A DNA stretch of 64,000 nt from assembly GCA_024803745.1 (NCBI GenBank), contig JANJXV010000020.1, positions 19,818,777 to 19,882,776 of the forward strand. The letters are read 5' to 3'. Source of the DNA: Megascapheus bottae. Its lineage: Eukaryota; Chordata; Mammalia; Rodentia; Geomyidae. A program made the position numbers and the translations under genes. Shown here piece by piece: positions 1-11,704 of the stretch. Under the pieces are notes generated by a model. That model made no database searches. It was not told where the DNA came from and saw only the letters and a list, made by a program, of their open reading frames with translations. Every line of letters begins with the position of its first letter. The first letter of the stretch is position 1.

Positions 1-729
1 GGCTAGGAATTCATCTGTGTCTTCTAGATTCTTAAATTTGTTGGTGTAAATCCACTAGCACAACAATGTTCATTGCAGCATTATTCACCATAGCAAAGAT
101 ATGGAACCAACCTAGACGTCCCTTAGTTGATGAGTGGATCAACAAGATGTGGTATTTGTACACAATGGAATTCTATGCTGCTGTCAGAAAAAAAACGACA
201 TCAACCCATTTGTTAGGAAATGGAAAGACTTAGAAAAAATCATATTAAGTGAAGTAAGCCAGACTCAAAGGAACTTAGGCTCAATGGTTTCCCTCATTTG
301 TCATAATCAGTAGAAACCTTGGGCTCTACTAGCAGAGATTTGCAATAGAGCAAAACCTTGATACATAAGGCTGTATAGTATGAAGCTAATTGAAAGGACC
401 TCCAGGATATTGAAACAAAAGCCATATAATGAATGATTGTTGTCCTTAATGTACTATGTTATCTCTCATCTCTTTTGCTGTCCCTTGATTATATCATAGT
501 GTTACAGTATCTCACTTTGTTATCTGATATATTGGATATATTTGTATTTGGTTATTTGAAATTTGATAGGGAAGGGGGGAAAACCAAGAAGGGTTGGGGG
601 TTTGGGGGGGAGGGTCATGGGTACCAAAGACATGTGAAAGGATATCAATGTATGTGAATTAATGGACCTTCTATCTGGCAAATATCATGTAACCCTTTTA
701 TTAATTACAATAAAATATTAAAAAAGAAA
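1..729 (+). mobile_element. LINE-1 3' end with an inverted 5' segment
   Basis: From about 50 the plus strand matches the L1 ORF2 C-terminus (the stretch running from IAALFTIAK to WNQP and the TQWNSMLLS region), followed by the 3' UTR with a G-rich purine tract (about 569-616) and an AATAAAATATTAAAAAAG tail ending near 729. Bases 1-48 are in the opposite orientation: their reverse complement reads YTNKFKNLEDTDEFLA, an earlier ORF2 segment close to the endonuclease domain. Such a join is typical of twin-primed insertion. The coding part is broken and inactive. The element starts outside the window. Confidence 0.85.
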
Positions 730-1097
730 TACAGACTAAGTATCTTAGAATACAGGTAGCTGAATTTGTAAATGAGGCAGAAGATAGTATAATTCAAAAT
801 GTGTTTTTAAGTAAATAGCAGCAAGTATATAGGGAAATGATGATAAATCTGAGACATTGATTCCATTTTTGTTGTTATTCTGAAATGCAATCACAAGTGT
901 CTTTGTTGATATTTCTCAGCATATGGTTTTATTCCTTCAGTTGGTCATGGTAGAAAGGTTATGGCAGAGCAGCATAGCTCTAATGGTAGGTAGGAAGTAG
1001 AAACATAGAATTCCTGTTTTCTGATCTTTCTCTATGACACACCCAGAATTAAACATTAGTAATTTCCTACAGGCTTCTCAATTCAAGCAGGCTGTAG

Positions 1098-1657
1098 AAA
1101 ATGTGGTACTTATACCCAATGGATTTTTACTGATCCACTAAGAAGAATGAGATTGTTACATTTGTAAAGAAATTGAAATACTTAGGAAAAATTATGTCAA
1201 GTGAAGTAAGTTATACCCAGAGTAACAAAGGTTCCTTGTTTTCCTTTATATGTGGAAATTGGATTTAGCTTACAAAGTTGTTGTTAGGTGGTATACAAAT
1301 GTATACAAAAATATTACCAGAAAAATGTAGATTCAAGGGAGATGTCAATAATGTAAATTCTTAGAAAGCCCAAATCAAAGTTCAGTCAAATAAAACACCA
1401 GGAACAAGGTATTTGAAAGGAGTGAAATGGGGTTAAAGCAAAAAGGGTAGACTAGTGCAGAAGGAGGCGAAAGTACAGAGAAGAATCTAAAGTACATCCT
1501 GCAACATGAAGAAGAATTAGGTAAGCAGTGGATAGGGGAAGGTTAGGTGAGAATGTTTAAAGGGTGACTCTGATCAAGATATATTGTATTCGTAAACTGC
1601 TTTGTTAAGTGGAAACTTCTTTGTGCAGCTAAATAATAATGATAATAATAATAATTA
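1098..1657 (+). mobile_element. Older LINE-1 3' end, plus strand
   Basis: The segment starting AAAATGTGGTACTTATAC resembles the L1 ORF2 C-terminus (KMWYLYTQW-like). It is followed by AAGTGAAGTAAG and a diverged 3' UTR ending in a (TAA/TGA)n-rich tail near 1634-1657. It is more diverged than the copy at 1-729. No intact frame remains. Confidence 0.6.
1634..1657. repeat. (ATA/ATG)n simple repeat
   Basis: A short run of ATAATAATGATAATAATAAT type, probably derived from the A-rich tail of the old L1 just upstream. Confidence 0.7.
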
Positions 1658-2595
1658 GATTAACCATGCTACTTGTGCCGTAATGCCTTAAAGAATTGAT
1701 GAAAAATGATATTGAACAAAATGTTCTAGTAGATAAAACTCAATCTGCATTTAAAGATGAATGTCTCATTGTAAATCTTAGGTGAAGCATGTTGTTTGTT
1801 TCAGACTGATAATAAGAAATCTATTATAGAGTGGTATATACTTATCACATTAGATAAAAATGGTCATAAAAAGAGAGAATTGGAAGGGCCTTTCTTTTGT
1901 CTGAATGTTTTTAGTCTATGAGGATTATTTTCAGAGATCATATATCCACTGTGAGTGTAAATTTGTAGGCTTGGGATGATCCAGGTGTTTTTGTTCACCA
2001 GCCATCTGTCCAAGGAAAACTATACTTTTTTTCCAGGTGACAAGATATCACATGTATTTAGTGAAGTTTATCTTCACAGTTGGGCAAGAATAAATAAAAC
2101 AGCAGTGTAGCCCTGGTGAGGAAATACTATATGCTTCAATTACTGGTCCATTATATTAGCAGCAGCTGTTACATTTTTGCAGAAAAGGAGTTTTTTTCTT
2201 TTCCCTGAAACTAACCATTATCACCACATTTCTCTTTCCAGGGGAAGTGGGTGGATTTTGTGCTACCAATTTTTAAATTTTCCAGTGGGAATGTAAATGA
2301 GTCATGATACAATGGATCAGTTTCCTTTATCCAGTGCCATTCACTGAGTTTTTTCTCATCAAGTATTTGCTTAAAAAAACATATTCATAATATCATGAAC
2401 ACTTTGCAGGGAGGGCTTTCTATAACCTGGAAAATAGTTTGAGAAACATTTTTAAATTGGCAGGTAATTCACAACATGCAACACCAAGTAAACATTTTAG
2501 CATTTGTTTACAATGGAGGTATTTTCCATGGAGAAGAGCTTTCTATTCCAAATATCTATCATATTTGATTTATGGCAATGTGACTTAAAATAATT
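1658..2595. other. Intronic stretch without recognised feature
   Basis: AT-rich unique-looking sequence. No repeat family, coding frame or structured RNA could be recognised. Confidence 0.6.
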
Positions 2596-2599
2596 CACA

Positions 2600-2715
2600 T
2601 TTACATCTCCATTAGCACAAATAACCCTAAGTGATCATTTACATTTGAGGAAATTAATCTCAACACAAATATTGCACAGGGCCCAGCAACTGAACCTCTA
2701 ATTCCCAGCCCCATT
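2600..2715 (+). mobile_element. Possible MIR fragment
   Basis: The order of blocks (a stretch like ATTTGAGGAAATTAATCTCA, then GCACAGGGCCCAGCAACTGAA, then a CCAGCCCC-like end) resembles the MIR core: the gaggaaactgaggc block followed by the cacagctagtaagtggcagagc block. It is strongly diverged, so this is tentative. Confidence 0.35.
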
Positions 2716-2977
2716 AGCCTTGGTAATCTCTCACATGTCCAAGATAACTTAGTCCTTTGCTATTTTCTCCTTCTACCATATCTTTCATATCTACCATATC
2801 TTTCAGCCTGTCTTTTTCCTCATCTCTTGCTGGCTTTAGAATATACTGTTCTTTAAACACTACAGCCTGTTTTTTTACTCATTTCATTTGGAGCAAACCA
2901 ATACAGGGAAAACACATTCACAGACATAAAAGTTAATGCTGTGGGATTGGATGCAAAATTATTCCATACCCATCCAC

Positions 2978-3330
2978 TGTTTTGTTTTCTGTGGTTTCTA
3001 TCGCTCATGGTCAACTGCAATCCCAAAATATTAAATGAAAAATTCCAGCAATAAATACTTCACATGTTTAAAATGTGCATGTTTGTGTGCTTCACACAAG
3101 GTTTGTGCAGCCTTGCTTGCTGTGTTCTGCCCCAGACATGAAGCCATCCTCTTCCCTGTATTGTTTCTAGGATCTGTTTATTTTTTCATGAGTATGTGTG
3201 AGATTCCAAGCTCTCTTAGCGCTCAGACTGTAGTTCTGAGAAAAAAAAATGGATCTCTTGCTTCTGTTTAATGACAATAGACTTCGTGTTGCTGGTTAGG
3301 TCAGCAGTACTTGTTCTATGTTAAATAGCG
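2978..3330 (+). mobile_element. Tigger-type DNA transposon fragment
   Basis: The stretch GGTTTCTATCGCTCATGGTC, followed by CAACTGCAATCCCAAAATAT and AAAAATTCCAGCAATAAA, resembles the terminal region of primate and rodent Tigger (TcMar-Tigger) elements. Downstream pieces (CAGACATGAAGCCATCCTC and the GACTTCGTGTTGCTGGTTAG area) keep the same order. A 78-codon open frame at 3035-3271 lies in non-coding transposon sequence and is not taken as a gene. This is an ancient, inactive copy. Confidence 0.55.
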
Positions 3331-4466
3331 TGTTCCACGTTATTGACACCTGATTCATTCCAAGCTTGGTGCTTTCTCTAGATTTCCTACAGTACATGAA
3401 CATGAACTAAAAACTGAAGAGTAACGAGTAGCTAGAAAGAAGAAAAGGGGAAGTAGGGATTTGAACTTGCCTAACTCTGGGTTGTTATATGAAGATACCG
3501 TAGAATGAAAACCAGATGATTTTTTAACTTTTCTGGAGACAAAGAAGTTTAAAATGAAAGTACCAGCAGAGGCAAACTCTTAATGAGCTCTCTCTCTTGA
3601 CTGGAACACAGCTTCCTTCTTGCTGTGCCCTAGATTATGGAGAGAAAGTAAGTGAACACTGGTCACTTCTAATAAGAACATTAATTCCAAAGTGAGGCCC
3701 AAAAGACCTCATTCCTGCTGTCACCACAGGTTTTAGAAGTCTAGAAAGCATAGACTGGAAGCCTCAGCCTGAGGTTTCATGTAGAATCAGGAATAAGGTA
3801 ATGAAAAGCCCTCTAATAACCTCAAGAGTTTACTTTTCATAGTGAGTCGAAGCAGAGCCTCACATGGCTTTAAGGAAGGAAATAGGACATTCTGAAGTAA
3901 ACAAAAGCATTTTGCTTTGCTGGTGAGGAATGCTCTATAAAACAAGAACTGATAAATGGGAAACTTTTTCTACTGGGCCTGGACTGTTCTTAGCTGTTGG
4001 GTGGCCCCAGTCTGCTGGGCTTCTGGTTTGGATGATCTCTCTGTACTCTAGAGCTGCCAAAAACCTTTCTCAGGAAAACATGGCAAACATGCTTATACTA
4101 AAATGTAATTTCCCACATGTGGGATGTCATATACTTGGGAATTTTATAAAGGTCTTTAATGTAGATCTTCCAAACTAAGAATAAATCTTGGAAGCACAAA
4201 AAGTAAAATTGTGATATCATTTTTTTTCTTTGATCTCTTCTTACTTAAAAAAGAGACAATAAAAAAGCTTGTGCTTAGTTATATTTCAGATAGTTACCCT
4301 AATATTATATAGATGGAAAGTAGTGCTAAAGTTATTTACTTGAAGCCTCAAAAATTTTGATAGTTATTAGAATACTCTGCCCTTTAATTCTAGTTTGTAG
4401 TAGTAATAAGTCAGATATTCTTTGTTTCTGACCATTACTATTCTCCAGTCATATATAAATGCATAC
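3331..4466. other. Intronic stretch without recognised feature
   Basis: Unique-looking sequence of moderate GC. An 82-codon open frame at 3930-4178 has no recognisable domain and no coding signature. Confidence 0.55.
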
Positions 4467-4622
4467 AGAGGGGGAGCTAGGAAGGTGTCAGGAAGAAGAA
4501 AGGTATGAGCAAGGAAGGAGGCAGGAGGGGGGGGTAGAAGAGAGGAGAGGGGAGGGAAAGGGAGTGGGAGAACAGGAAGGGGAAGGAAAAGGAGAGGGAG
4601 AGAGGAAGAGGAAGAGGGAGAC
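4467..4622 (+). repeat. Purine-rich (GGA/GAA) tract
   Basis: About 155 bases are almost purely A and G on the plus strand (GGAGGGAAAGGGAGTGGGAG and similar). Open frames across it on both strands are low-complexity artefacts. Such tracts can form triplex DNA. Confidence 0.8.
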
Positions 4623-5191
4623 TGTGTGTTATGAAAACATGGGTAAAAGGTGACACAGAAACAGAGACCCAGGGAGAGTATCATGTATCACAAAGCTCTT
4701 TGGTTATTGCATAGATGTTGACCACATGCCAATTTCTCATCAATTTAGTGAAGTGAGGTTTCACTTAGTCATCTTTTATTATCTCCTTATTATTTATCAG
4801 ACATTGTCCTAACTACTGGTGATATGTTAGTAAAAGATGAAAGGATATTGTTTCTAGAGTTGGAACATAATTTTGTCTGTGGCATTAGGGGAAGTCTTTA
4901 CATATATTATGGTGACATTTATACTGGTGCTTTAAGAAAGAACAGGAACAGAAAATAGGACTCATATTATGGATAAAGGAATTGAAACTGAAAAATCATA
5001 TAAGCAAGAATAACTTACTTCAGGAGATGTCAGACCAGACTAACTTGACATACCTCCAATTTGGGATGATTTGAGCGTATTGTTAAGAAATGGGCTTAGA
5101 AAAAGTATATTTGGATTAAATTGAAATAAACTTTGTAAGCTATGTTCAGGATTTTCTAATTTATCCCCAGTGAATAACAACAATGTAATGA
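4623..5191. other. Intronic stretch, possible L2 trace
   Basis: Mostly unrecognised. The segment 4780-4835 (TTATCAGACATTGTCCTAAC then TACTGGTGATATGTTAGTAA) resembles the L2 3' region pattern 'caggcactgttctaagtactggggatacagcagtgaa'. The call is weak. Confidence 0.35.
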
Positions 5192-5508
5192 TTGTTTTTA
5201 TTTTTATTGCAATATATAGAGGAGTTACAATTTTATTCACCAGGTATTAGGTGCATTACTAATCACACATTGATACCCCTTTTCGTAGTTTTGCCCCCAT
5301 TTCCCTCCCCTACCCCATCCCAGTCATCTTGTTTCCCCCCTTCCCTTTCCTATTTCAATAAACAAATAAATATATATACAATATGTCAGGTAACTAAGTC
5401 AGACACTGTAACAATATGAGATTAACCAAAGGGCAACAAAAGAGACGAGAAATAACATAGTACATTAAGAACAATCACTTAAGATAAAGCTCTTGTTTCC
5501 ATATCCTG
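5192..5508 (-). mobile_element. LINE-1 3' UTR, antisense, 5' truncated
   Basis: Read on the minus strand this is the same L1 3' UTR family as at 1-729: TTATTTGTTTATTGAAATAG, a G-rich purine tract (the C-rich run at 5290-5345), a block ending near AACTGTAACCCC-like sequence, and an A-rich tail (T-rich at 5192-5215). The 5' end stops near CATATCCTGGA at about 5508. It has no coding capacity. Confidence 0.8.
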
Positions 5509-6035
5509 GATCAAAAGATGTTAGGAGTTGAGACATATTTATAAGTCTCATTTTCTCCAATGTGGGTTCAGAACCAGTAGATAGAAACAATGAGGATATA
5601 AATGAAAACTCTCCCTGGATAAAATATTTCTACCCCAGAATGAGTATTATTTCCCTGGTGTGGGTTTTCCTAAATTTTCTTTTCCAAACCCCAAATCAAA
5701 CATTTTTCCACTTATTCTGGGAAAGACACAAGAATTTAAATCTTGTCCAGAGATTTCCATACCAACATAAGAAGCAAGAGATATTATATGTGCCCTTGTA
5801 ACACATAACATGATGAAACATGTAATAGGTTCCAGAAATATAAAAAACAAACAAACAACAAAAGCCATATAAGATCCATTCACTGGATTAGAAGGAGAAA
5901 TGAGACCTAGAGTTATAGGCAAAATAGCAAGGGTAGAAAGGAAGGGATAAAAGAATGGGGGGAAGGTGACACTTGTATAAGGCTCACAGCAGGATCTGTG
6001 TCTGAAGTTAGGGTACATTATTAAACTAGAGAAGG

Positions 6036-6194
6036 AGACTGTCCTTGGACACTTTTTGCTCAAGGTCAGAGCTCTGCCACTTGAGCCATAGCACCACTTC
6101 CAGATTTTTCTGTGTATGTCATTCCAGGGAATCAAACCCATAGCTTTGTTCATGCTAGACAAGCACATTACCACTAGGCCACGCTCCTGGTCCT
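6036..6194 (-). mobile_element. IDL-Geo SINE, antisense, old
   Basis: On the minus strand it starts at the ID-like left part (AGGAGCGTGGCCTAGTGGTA). The B-box region carries TGGGTTTGATTCCC. The Geo right half follows (GTGGTGCTATGGCTCAAGTG, then GGTAGAGCTCTGACC). No A-tail remains and CpGs are lost, suggesting an older insertion. Confidence 0.8.
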
Positions 6195-7550
6195 GACTTC
6201 TGGAGTTTTGTTGCTTTAAAGCCTGTTCAGGCTGAGTTGTATGTTTATCTTAAGAAGTTGGCACATTTATCATGATTAGTTTCATATAAAATTGTTTTGA
6301 ACAAAAGTGCTCTTATTAATTGAAGAGTGGTGAGGGGATATTACTATACTGTAGAATATCAAATGATTATTTTCAAATACGTTCTTACTGAGAAACTTTG
6401 GTTGAATATAAGCAATATATGGCTACTCTTACTCATCTAACCCATCTTTTCCTTTTTTCCCTGTGAATGGAGTGTCTTACCTCTTTCTGGTTTAAGTCTC
6501 TTACAACCTGCATCCCTTGTGCTGAAAAGAAGGCCATCCATGACAGTACTGGAAAAGGTCATAGTAGAAAATAAAATAATTCCAATGCAAAGATTGACTA
6601 GTTCACGCAGTTAATATGCTCATAAAAGGTAATCTTTGATCCTTAATTCACTGTATCTAGCATGGATCTTAATAGAATAGATGAGAGTTTTCCTATGGGA
6701 CAGAAAGCTCTTGAAATTGTCACACCTTTCTGAGAGAAAGTATGGGAATCTGTATCACTTGCCAGACTATCAAAAACCTGGTGTTATTCTGAAATCTTAC
6801 TTCATTTGGTCATTGTTTTGGTTACTTAGGTTTACCACTATTGACTGTTAATTCTTGGAGTATTTTAAAGAAGATAAATTCTCATCTGATTACTCTTACA
6901 ACACTTCTTTACACTTACCAAAAGTCATAGAGATGATTTTACTTGTGGAAATATTTGATGTGGACAGTATGAAAATTTGTCGATGTTAGAGTTTACAGTA
7001 GGCAAATCATATGCCTCTGTCTCTTCCTTTCCCTGGAAATCTTTATCCTAAGTGTTCTTGGCACCGGTCCCCCACAAAGTTTTATCTGTACCTGCAGTTT
7101 TCTATCAGCTTAGCTCCAGCAGGAATCTGTCTAACGGCCGACCTTTACTGAGACAGACAGTTAATGGAACGGTAGCAGCCTGAGGTGTGTTTATACAGCC
7201 AGACTCACTTCCTCTACTTCTGTGATATATGAACTAGTTCAGAAATTTCCCAGCTGTTTCGGTAGATGAATCATGGCAGGAACTCATATTTAACCTTCAC
7301 TCTACTGCCTCTATACTTTGTAGTCTTCTTCTTTTATCTCTCTGACTACCTGGAAGAGATTTCAAACAGGTTTGTCCAAATGCAGACGGCATGGCATGGC
7401 ATTCTTCTCTCCTTGTGCCCTCCCCACACCATTTATCCCACTCAGGGAAAGAGGATTCTCTCATGATTTTGCCTTTTTTGCAGTCAGAATAAAAACCAAC
7501 ACTCTACTGGAGGTCAAGTGTTTTATAGATTCATTTCCTGATGGCAAAGC

Positions 7551-7555
<5 letters not shown>
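6195..7555. other. Intronic stretch, mostly unique
   Basis: No repeat family recognised. The part at 7050-7260 is of higher complexity and keeps several CpGs; see the separate candidate conserved block. Confidence 0.55.
7050..7262. promoter_or_regulatory. Candidate conserved noncoding block
   Basis: This has high sequence complexity and retained CpG dinucleotides (CACCGGTCCC, TAACGGCCGACC, GGAACGGTAG) in an otherwise CpG-poor AT-rich intron. It matches no repeat I know. Such blocks in ERBB4 introns may be enhancers; that is inference only. Confidence 0.25.

Positions 7556-7612
<57 letters not shown>
7556..7612. repeat. (TG)n microsatellite
   Basis: About 28 uninterrupted TG units. Open frames here are low-complexity Cys-Val or Thr-His translations. 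Confidence 0.98.
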
Positions 7613-7614
<2 letters not shown>

Positions 7615-8254
7615 TATACGCTCTCACAGTAGAGGAACAGAGGAACACCTCTGTTATCTAACAATTATTGTTATAAGGAAGGTATTTCCTATTCTTGAAG
7701 CAGGTTTTGTCACAGTTTATGTTTCTTGGTAGTGACTTCTGATTTCCCTTCATCTTTATCTAGTTCACTAGATCCTTTCCTTTTGACCTTCCCTTGGTAC
7801 CTGAATAATGCCTAATACTCTTTTCTCAAGCCTGGGAATTCTTGTCATAAATAGACTCAGTCCATTCTCATCCTATTCCCTTTTCAGAGTCACCTGTTTC
7901 TACACCTCCTCTGACATGGCATTCCCTCCACTCTCTCTGTGTCATAGATTTCCTTTCTTGTCTAGAATGGAAAATCTGCAAAAACAGGGATTTGTACATT
8001 TTGGTGTCTGTAATTTCACTACCATGCTCAACTGTGTCTGGTATATAGCAAGAGCTCAATTAAGAAGTTCATGAAGAAATAAATGTTAATTTTGTACACT
8101 TACAGTTCCATAATAGAGATTGGGACATTTTAATGTCATTTCAAAAATAGATCTCTATTATGCACAGAATTCTTTCAACTGACACTTTTGTATATATACT
8201 TTGACTTTTTATATCTTAGAAAATAAAGACTAACTTTAAAAATCTGAATAATGT
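7613..8254. other. Intronic stretch without recognised feature
   Basis: Unique-looking sequence. An 88-codon frame at 7808-8074 shows no recognisable domain. Confidence 0.5.
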
Positions 8255-8440
8255 GGCCGGGAGTTTGCCTAGTGTTAGAGTTCTTGCCTAGTATGCATGA
8301 AGACCTGTGTTCAATTCTTCTGACCACATACATAGAAAAAGCTGGAAATGGAGCTGTGGCTCAAGTGGTAGAGCTCTAGCTTTGAGAAAGTCCAAAGACA
8401 ATGATCAAATCCTGAGTTTAAGCACTAGGATTGGTAGCAA
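8255..8440 (+). mobile_element. IDL-Geo SINE, diverged
   Basis: The left half runs from GGCCGGGAGTTTGCCTAGTG through CCACATACATAGAAAAAGC. The right half carries GTGGCTCAAGTGGTAGAGCT and ends near GGATTGGTAGC. The B-box is mutated (GTGTTCAATTCTT), so the internal Pol III promoter is probably dead. Confidence 0.88.
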
Positions 8441-8607
8441 CAGAAAAGGAAACAATCTGAATATTATTCATATGAATATACAGTAGTTTATTAATTTTCT
8501 ATTGGTTACTAGGAAAGATTTCCCCCTTTTCACATAACATGTTTGTACATGAAAATATTTCATATGAATAATTTCATATAATTAGGCCTGTAATTATGGG
8601 GAATAGA

Positions 8608-8826
8608 GACTGGGACTGTGGCCGCGTGGTGGACTACTTGCCTAGCATGTACAAGACCCAGGTTTGATTCCTCAGTACCACATACATAGAAAAAATGCTG
8701 AAAGTGGTTCTGTGGCTCAAGTGGTAGAGCTCTAGCCTTGAGAAAGCACAAGGACAGTACTCAGGCCCTGAGTTCAAGGCCATGAACTGGAAATAAGTAA
8801 ATAAATAAATAAATAAATAAAATAAT
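8608..8826 (+). mobile_element. IDL-Geo SINE with (TAAA)n tail
   Basis: The left half carries an altered A-box region (GGCCGCGTGGTGGAC) and a B-box GGTTTGATTCC. The Geo half runs GTGGCTCAAGTGGTAGAGCT to GAACTGG. The tail has become a (AAAT)n array at about 8797-8823. Confidence 0.88.
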
Positions 8827-10187
8827 TTCCAAAAGCTGGAAATTCTGGATCAGAAAATATTTGAACTTAGTCTGAGAGTTACTAATAAATCACATTCCCT
8901 ATATAAGAAAACCATTACAAAGCATGAACACCTGTATCTCAGTCAAGAATTTACTGAATATCATAATTTAAATATTTTACCCTTTTGACAAGCAAAATCA
9001 TCAGTCTCATTTTATCAGATGTATTTTTTTCAGATATGACTACAGTTATGATCTATACATTTTAGTAACTTCCTTCTCACTATAATGCTAAATCTTATTT
9101 TGGGATTGTGGATACAATACTACAAATTCTAACCTTGCATCTATCCTTTACAAAGATTTTTCTTCTTTGGGGAAGGCCTCTTTAGTCACACATGTCCACT
9201 GAATCATTTCTGTGCTTTGCCATTTTCTCTTAACACAATCTTCTTTCTTCTTTCTCCGTTTCTTAAGTGGGTCACATGAGATGAGCATCATTTATAATGC
9301 TTGATTCTAGAAGTTATTGAATTCATACTTGTCTGCTGAATTTATAATTCTTCTGTTTGGCACTTTTGCTTTAGTTTGCCTAGATGCCTTGTGTTTTCTT
9401 TCCAGATTGCAAGATTCTCAAGCCTCTGGATTTAGGAAACATTACATTTTTTCTCTCACTGCTTTTAGCATCGCTCCTTCTATTAGTCCTGTATATTGAA
9501 GGAATGAACACATGTATGCATCCTGAATAGTATTCAATACATAAAAATAGCATCACATTGGAAAAATAGACACCATTCTAGGACAACAAATTTAATGAAA
9601 ACAAATTGACATTCCCATCCTATTATATTTTGTGTACAAAACTCATTTAAGTTTGTAAAGAAGATGAATTTTCTTTTCCTTTACTTTTGAAAGAGTGAAG
9701 CCTAAAATTATTCCAGTACATTTCTTAGGATGTTGAGTATGCAGAAATGAAATGAGAGCTTCCATTTATAAAAATGAAAACAGTAAAAGTAATTTTAAAG
9801 ATGTGATTTTTCACCAAGTTGGTTCACAAGTAGGGATTTACAGGAAAATTGAAACCATTTTTTGTTTTTATAAATGTAAACTACCAAACAATATTAAGTT
9901 ATTACATTCATTTGCTAGTGCAGCGACACTAGCAATTCTCACTACAAAATTCTAACATGTTCTTAGTGAGATGTGGTGTACGTTTGCAGTCTTTTGTGTA
10001 AAATTCCTACTAATAGAATTAGTGAGCTGTAATGCTTGATCTTTCATGGATTTCTGGAGTTATTATCCCAAGAAAACCATATCACTTTGCATTTCACAGT
10101 GTTTAAGAGTTCTACTTGCCATATATTTTCAACCACATTTGTTACTGTCATTTATGGAATAGTGAAAAATGGGACCAAAGACTAATG
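8827..10187. other. Intronic stretch without recognised feature
   Basis: AT-rich unique-looking sequence. Short open frames at 9317-9499 and 9752-9955 have no recognisable features. Confidence 0.5.
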
Positions 10188-10205
10188 AAAAAAATTACAG
10201 TTACT

Positions 10206-10318
10206 GGGCTGGGAGTTTGGCCTAATGGTAGAGTGCTTACCTAGCATGCATGAAGACCTGGGTTCGATTCCTCGGTACCACATACATAGAAAAAAGCCAG
10301 AAATGGTGCCGAGGCTCT
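10206..10318 (+). mobile_element. IDL-Geo SINE, 3' truncated
   Basis: The left ID-like monomer is complete, with A-box TGGCCTAATGG and B-box GGTTCGATTCC, and it reaches the CATACATAGAAAAAAGCCAG linker. The Geo half stops after GAGGCTC. It is preceded by TTACAGTTACT (10195-10205), which recurs as ATACAGTTACT after the next SINE. Confidence 0.9.
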
Positions 10319-10503
10319 TCTGATTTTTTCTATCATTATTTACTAGAAATGTGAGTTAACAGGGGAGAAGTGTTTTATTTCCATTATTATAAATCCATTT
10401 TCAATTTTTAATTTTACAACAATATTTAAAAATGTATATGACCCCAGGCATGCTAGTTGACCCCCATCATGACTCAGTATTCTTAGATCAAAAGAATTGC
10501 TGG

Positions 10504-10704
10504 CGGGCCGGGAGTTTGGCCTAGTGGTTAAAGTGCTTGCCTGGCATGCACGAAGACTCGGGTTTGATTCCTTGGTACCACATACATAGAAAAAAGCCGG
10601 AAGTGGTGCTGAGGCTCAAGTGGTAGAGCTCTAGCCTTGAGAAAGTCCAAGGACAGTGCTCAGGCCCTGAGCTCAAGCCCAGGACTGGCAAAAAAAAAAA
10701 AAAA
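10504..10704 (+). mobile_element. IDL-Geo SINE, full length
   Basis: Complete left half (GGGCCGGGAGTTTGGCCTAG), linker, Geo half ending GCCCAGGACTGGC, and an A-tail. Its immediate 5' flank is not repeated after the tail. Instead the 3' flank repeats the 5' flank of the SINE at 10206, so the two copies may have inserted as one unit. Confidence 0.92.
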
Positions 10705-10754
10705 AAATACAGTTACTTTGGGAACTAGGCTCAGTTTCTAAAAGTATTTTTATG

Positions 10755-11010
10755 GCATTTAGGTTTAAACAAAAGGCACTACACTTAATATGTAGACACT
10801 CTACCAGTCGAACCATACTTCTAACTCCTTTTGGTCTGAATATTTTTGAGACAGGGTGCTGCTTTTGGCCAGGATAACATGAAGCACACTCTTCCCACTT
10901 ACACTTCTCATGTAACTGGGATGACAGACGTGTGATACCATATCTGCATTTGTGAACTTCTTTGCCCAAGATGGCTTTGAATCTTGTATCCTCCCAATCT
11001 CAGCCTCAGA
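10755..11010 (-). mobile_element. B1/dID-type composite SINE, antisense, old
   Basis: On the minus strand, B1-like (7SL-derived) pieces (ATGGTATCACACGTCTGTCA, then CATCCCAGTTACATGAGAAG) precede a tRNA-like dID part, seen on the plus strand as GACACTCTACCAGTCGAACC. It is heavily diverged. The order of parts fits the B1-dID composites elsewhere in the window. Confidence 0.5.
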
Positions 11011-11664
11011 AGAAAGAGTAACTTATTTTAATCATCAATTTTATTTTTTTAATCAAATAGCAAGTTTTAACATGGCTTTATTCTTGAAGTTTGTAACTTA
11101 TTTATGGTCCTGTAGCTCAGAGAACTGCTGTTCTAGGGTCATGTGATTTATAAAAGAGCATTTCATTCAAAATTACTCAAATAGAAACTCAATTTATGGT
11201 ATACAATCCTAATATAAAAGAATTTAGGGTATAACAGAATACTTTTCCTACTTTTAAAAATTATTAACATCTATATTAAGCCATGAGAAAAAATTTAGGA
11301 ATTATAAATATGGAGAAATCATTCTGGTGATAGCATTTTTTTTCATGTAGCTTGTTCTGCCTATAGGCAAAGATAATTAAAAATTTAAGCAGGTGAGTAT
11401 AGTAATAACTTGCAATAAGGTTAATTATATTAGGTTGAAGACTTTTCATAGAAAAATATTAATAAAAAATTGCATCAAAACTGTTCCTTTATCCTTAGTG
11501 AATATTAAATATAAAGATGAGTGATTGAGAAGATGCAAACATATTTTGATGTGATACTGATTGCATAGCAGATCAAGATTAAAGAGGAGTTTTAAGTGAT
11601 TTTTTATTAGCATACATTGGCTATACTCAGAAGGATTTATGGTGATATCTCCACACATGATAGC

Positions 11665-11667
<3 letters not shown>
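11011..11667. other. Intronic stretch without recognised feature
   Basis: AT-rich sequence in which I recognise no repeat or gene. Confidence 0.5.

Positions 11668-11702
<35 letters not shown>
11668..11702. repeat. (TA)n microsatellite
   Basis: About 17 uninterrupted TA units. Confidence 0.97.

Positions 11703-11704
<2 letters not shown>

Noticed and set aside
3035..3271. 78-codon frame with Cys-rich start
   Set aside because: It falls within the Tigger-like transposon end, which is noncoding in that family.
5647..6174. 175-codon minus-strand open frame
   Set aside because: It runs through an antisense IDL-Geo SINE and unrelated DNA; no domain, no splice or promoter context.
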